Shown: positions 5,162 through 7,465 of the stretch, piece after piece
Position numbering within the stretch: position 1 is the first letter of the stretch
How the letters are laid out: every line of letters begins with the position of its first letter
Notes under the pieces: model-generated
Database searches by the model: none
Seen by the model: the letters and a program-made list of their open reading frames with translations, nothing else
Told to the model about the DNA's origin: nothing
Made by a program: the position numbers and the translations under genes
Assembly: GCA_027038805.1 (NCBI GenBank)
Contig: JALWGO010000267.1
Coordinates: 1 to 7,465 of the forward strand
Origin: Thermoprotei archaeon
Lineage (GTDB): Archaea; Thermoproteota; Thermoprotei_A; Sulfolobales; WANQ01
DNA: 7,465 nt
Direction: 5' to 3'

Positions 5162-5937
5162 GTATTTACCACCAGTTCGTATACTTCTTTTACTAAGGGG
5201 ACCTTTAAGCCTAATTTTTCGAAGAATCTTAGAATAGTTGCTATATCGTGAAGAAGAAAATCTTGTGCATTAGGATGATTTATATCAATAGCTTGACTTA
5301 CGTCTATTATTACAGGTTCGTCATTATATACCATTATGTTATATTCACTTAAATCTGCGTGTACAAGCCTTGCCTCACAATAGGCTAATCTAATATACCT
5401 TAATACTATATCCAAGATTCTCTCTAATTCATCCAGCTCTAGATTATTAGCAACCTCCTTAAGAAGAGGGGCTCTTATGCCATCTTTTCCTATAAACTCC
5501 ATGACAAGAATGTTCTTGAAGACAAATATAGGTTTGGGTACTCTTACTCCAATCTTGTATAATCGCTTTAAGTTTCGGAATTCTTTTCTTGTCCAGGCAT
5601 ATATTAGTTGCTTTGTACTTCTTCGCGATATGTTTTCAAAACGTGGATCGCCCAGTATGTATTTCATCATACCTTTCTTGAACTCGGCCGTTGATGTTAA
5701 ATATATCTTAACGGCTAAATCCTCATTGCCTTTTTTAGCCCAGTAAACTCTTGCCTCCTTACCAGAACTAACTACACCATAAAGTCTATCAATTATACCC
5801 CGTCGCATTAGATAATAAACCGCCATAACAGTCTCGGTGTCAAAAACCTCTTCGACTGTCTCATATAGATCCTTGTCTTTGTACCTCCTTAACGCTCTCT
5901 TAGACCTCGGCGCTACAACAAAGTCATCTATCTCCAT
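5143..5937 (-). CDS. rio1: RIO1-type serine kinase/ATPase (264 aa)
   Basis: RIO1 is an atypical kinase whose ATPase activity drives final steps of small-subunit maturation; it acts in the cytoplasm on pre-30S particles. The diagnostic features are all present: the P-loop SSGKEARVY (57-65), the ATP-binding lysine in AVKIY (K77), the RIO flexible loop (about 82-110), the hinge VMEFIG (145-150), the catalytic loop LVHADLSEYN (191-200) with D195 and N200, and the metal-binding motif IIDVSQ (210-215) with D212, the residue autophosphorylated in the family. The STGKEA-like P-loop and the lack of an N-terminal winged helix mark it as RIO1, not RIO2. The start overlaps the aIF1A stop by one nt (TAATG), with GGGTG upstream, and its end overlaps the Dim2-like gene. 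All key residues are intact, so it should be active. Confidence 0.95.
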   Translation of the reverse strand: MEIDDFVVAPRSKRALRRYKDKDLYETVEEVFDTETVMAVYYLMRRGIIDRLYGVVSSGKEARVYWAKKGNEDLAVKIYLTSTAEFKKGMMKYILGDPRFENISRRSTKQLIYAWTRKEFRNLKRLYKIGVRVPKPIFVFKNILVMEFIGKDGIRAPLLKEVANNLELDELERILDIVLRYIRLAYCEARLVHADLSEYNIMVYNDEPVIIDVSQAIDINHPNAQDFLLHDIATILRFFEKLGLKVPLVKEVYELVVNTCKKRN

Positions 5938-6275
5938 TAAATTTCTACACCCATCTCCTCAAGGAATTCTGGTGGAATATACCCCTTCTCAACAAGCTTC
6001 CTTATATCACTTCTATCATATCTATGAATGATGTCCCCTTTATCTGGCTGAAAATCCCATACTGCCACAAGGACAACATCGTTTTCTCTTATCCATACTC
6101 TTCTACGCATTCTACCGGGTATTCGACACATTCTCGTCTTACCATCAACGCATCTTACAACTACATGTTCTGCTCCTATTAACTTCTCTACTATTCCTAT
6201 AACTTGACCTTCATCTGGAAGTATTAATTCCTTAGGCTTCTCTTCAACTCTTCTCTTCTTTTTCTTTCTTGCCAT
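5937..6275 (-). CDS. Translation initiation factor aIF1A (112 aa)
   Basis: aIF1A (eIF1A; bacterial IF1 homologue) binds the A site of the small subunit and, with aIF1 and aIF2, supports mRNA scanning or start-site selection. A basic N-terminal tail (ARKKKKRR, 2-9) is followed by an OB fold (about 21-87) with the family signatures GKTRMCRIPGRMRRRVWI (45-62), VVLVAVWDFQ (67-76) and KGDIIHRY (79-86), then a short helical tail (IRKLVEKGYIPPEFL, 91-105). The length is typical for archaea. The start has GAGAGG about 8 nt upstream and lies within the NMD3 gene (32-bp overlap); its stop overlaps the RIO1 start. Coupling with RIO1 and Dim2 joins initiation to 30S maturation, an arrangement I recall as widespread in archaea. 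Confidence 0.96.
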   Translation of the reverse strand: MARKKKKRRVEEKPKELILPDEGQVIGIVEKLIGAEHVVVRCVDGKTRMCRIPGRMRRRVWIRENDVVLVAVWDFQPDKGDIIHRYDRSDIRKLVEKGYIPPEFLEEMGVEI

Positions 6276-7308
6276 TCTGTAAACCTCTCTCTAAAGTAGC
6301 TGTTTTTATTACATAAACTTTACCTTTATATTCTAATACGCTCACTCTTTCATCTTTAACAAATTCTTCGCTAAGTATGGAGGTAGCCTCATAAGTAGAA
6401 TAATCGTTTTCGTCAAGTAAAACTACTTTATCCTTTGTGAATCCAATAACCCTCATAATACGCCATGAAATATCTTTTACTTCCTTCATCTCACGCCAAA
6501 ACACTCTATATGGAACAACTATGTATTTCTCCTTATCAAGATTATAAGCTAAATAGCCGCTACTTGACAAACCATACATAAGTATTAAGTCATTTCTTGA
6601 ATCTCTAACAAGGAACTTCGCATCTCTTGGTGGCAACCTTACACTTATTGATAGCTTACTCTTAATCTTTCCGTCGGGTTTCCGGCTTACGAGTTTATAT
6701 GATTCGATAACATGAGCCCCTGTTTTTCTTTCAAAAATCTTAGCAATATATCGTCCAAGACCCTTATCATTTAATAATACATCTATTCCATCCTTTGTTG
6801 ATTTAATATCAATTATTTCTCTCTTAACTGGTGTTGGTAAGCTTCCTATAATATTGTAAACCTCTATTAAATCGCTTCTTGATAATCCTTTTTGGCCCCT
6901 AATTTGTATAACGGTATCATAAGATTTTACTTTTCTAGCTAGACATCTAGGACATATGCTATTCTCTGTTTCTATCAATAATTCTTTTTCTACATCAAAA
7001 TATTTGTCATCTATACCTACCTTGATCAATAAGTTCAACAAGATTTTCTTGCCATTAATCTCAATTCCTTTGATACTGTAGTCTCTTAAAGTAAATGGAT
7101 ATCTTACTTCGACTAATTTGGATATTTTCCTACTAATGATTTTTTGGATTACATTATTTATATTATCTTCAATCCATTTACCTTCCCAAAATACTGCTCC
7201 ACAATATTTACATACCTTTATGTGGAGTCTGTTTATTTTCACATACTTATCAATATCCTTTTCCCATTCCTTAACGGTTAAACCGTGTATGAGTTTATTG
7301 TCGCTCAT
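6244..7308 (-). CDS. nmd3: NMD3-like 50S maturation factor with shortened N-terminus (354 aa)
   Basis: NMD3 is the archaeal counterpart of the eukaryotic 60S export adaptor; in archaea, which have no nucleus, it is thought to act in late large-subunit maturation. One zinc-binding pair is clear: CKYC (C33, C36) followed by GxxxWEGKW, and CPRC (C119, C122). The middle and C-terminal parts (about 130-340) fit the family's OB and SH3-like domains, and a charged tail (GKKEKEEKS) ends the protein. The usual first CxxC...CxxC pair, expected before residue 30, is missing. The frame cannot extend further upstream than a TAG at 7333-7335, with no usable start in between. A 24-codon frame just upstream resembles the missing piece. 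No good SD precedes the ATG. It is the first gene of the operon and overlaps aIF1A by 32 bp. Confidence 0.85.
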   Translation of the reverse strand: MSDNKLIHGLTVKEWEKDIDKYVKINRLHIKVCKYCGAVFWEGKWIEDNINNVIQKIISRKISKLVEVRYPFTLRDYSIKGIEINGKKILLNLLIKVGIDDKYFDVEKELLIETENSICPRCLARKVKSYDTVIQIRGQKGLSRSDLIEVYNIIGSLPTPVKREIIDIKSTKDGIDVLLNDKGLGRYIAKIFERKTGAHVIESYKLVSRKPDGKIKSKLSISVRLPPRDAKFLVRDSRNDLILMYGLSSSGYLAYNLDKEKYIVVPYRVFWREMKEVKDISWRIMRVIGFTKDKVVLLDENDYSTYEATSILSEEFVKDERVSVLEYKGKVYVIKTATLERGLQNGKKEKEEKS

Positions 7309-7379
7309 AGTCTTGGTACCAATCTTAGTTTGCTATCAATGACAGTAAACAATATCCAGTATTTTAGTATTGCTGACAT
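7305..7379 (-). pseudogene. 24-codon frame resembling a decayed NMD3 N-terminal zinc finger
   Basis: The frame starts at ATG 7379 and ends in a TGA that overlaps the NMD3 ATG (ATGA). Its translation includes LKYWILFTVID and then SKLRLVPRL. Family members begin with a CxxC, about ten residues, then a CPxC-like pair. Here W8xxF11 and V21-P-R-L24 sit with just that spacing, the four cysteines having been replaced. It joins NMD3 only through a -1 shift. It may be a remnant, a translated uORF that couples into NMD3, or chance. Confidence 0.35.
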
Positions 7380-7393
7380 CTATTATCGATAAT

Positions 7394-7465
7394 CTAAAAG
7401 CTAGAGACAATAATGGCATAAGGAATACCATCTATTCTTGTAATTGATTTCTCATGGATCAATCC
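7394..7465 (-). CDS. Possible C-terminal 23 codons of an upstream gene (partial, right edge)
   Basis: This is the only minus-strand frame open from the right edge. It ends in TAG at 7394-7396 after GLIHEKSITRIDG and IPYAIIVSSF, a mix that reads like a normal protein C-terminus. It lies 85 bp upstream of NMD3 on the same strand, so it could belong to the same operon. It is too short to assign, and it may not be coding. Confidence 0.35.
   Translation of the reverse strand, partial: GLIHEKSITRIDGIPYAIIVSSF

Noticed and set aside
5477..5746. An 89-codon plus-strand frame inside RIO1
   Set aside because: It is antisense to the conserved kinase core, with no SD and no protein-like features.
5837..6031. 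A 64-codon plus-strand frame across the RIO1/aIF1A junction
   Set aside because: It is antisense to two conserved genes and low-complexity Ser/Leu-rich.
7118..7342. A 74-codon plus-strand frame with hydrophobic content
   Set aside because: It mirrors the NMD3 coding strand; the hydrophobicity is a by-product of antisense reading of Lys/Glu/Asn codons.

Overview
The window looks like a chromosomal segment of a hyperthermophilic crenarchaeon, most likely of the Desulfurococcales and possibly Staphylothermus-like. This rests on archaeal-type proteins (RIO1, aIF1A, an archaeal Dim2/Pno1 KH protein, NMD3), GC-rich tRNAs in a very AT-rich background, a tRNA-Trp with an intron at 37/38, a tRNA-His with an encoded G-1, TTTAWA-type TATA boxes, short leaders and purine-rich Shine-Dalgarno sites. 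The genus is inference.

Left part (1-3452), cell surface. A 5'-terminal part of a large secreted, heavily N-glycosylatable protein with S-layer-like repeated modules runs off the left edge on the minus strand. Upstream of it on the same strand is a 514-residue protein with a type IV pilin-like N-terminus. Divergent from that, across 44 bp, is a 129-residue protein with the same type of N-terminus. The pilin-like pair is much more AT-rich than the rest. No pilus ATPase, membrane platform or prepilin peptidase is present, so any assembly machinery lies elsewhere. A perfect 22-bp palindrome lies between the S-layer-like gene and its neighbour.

Middle part (3455-4473), small RNAs. It holds tRNA-Asn(GTT) on the minus strand, then tRNA-Trp(CCA) with a 56-nt intron and tRNA-His(GTG) on the plus strand. 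Two short elements with box C/D-like motifs follow: one in the leader of tRNA-His, the other between tRNA-His and a 72-codon gene of unknown function.

Right part (4565-7308), ribosome operon. Four overlapping minus-strand genes are transcribed in the order NMD3, aIF1A, RIO1 kinase, Dim2/Pno1-like KH protein. They join 50S maturation (NMD3), 30S maturation (RIO1, Dim2) and start-site selection (aIF1A). The NMD3 protein lacks the first of the family's two N-terminal zinc-binding pairs. A 24-codon reading frame that overlaps its start by 4 nt resembles a decayed version of that missing segment. At the right edge there may be the last 23 codons of another minus-strand gene.

The most interesting points are the decayed NMD3 N-terminus, the pair of unusual pilin-like genes beside an S-layer-like gene, and the two C/D-like RNA elements around tRNA-His. 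I saw no CRISPR array, transposase or integrase.
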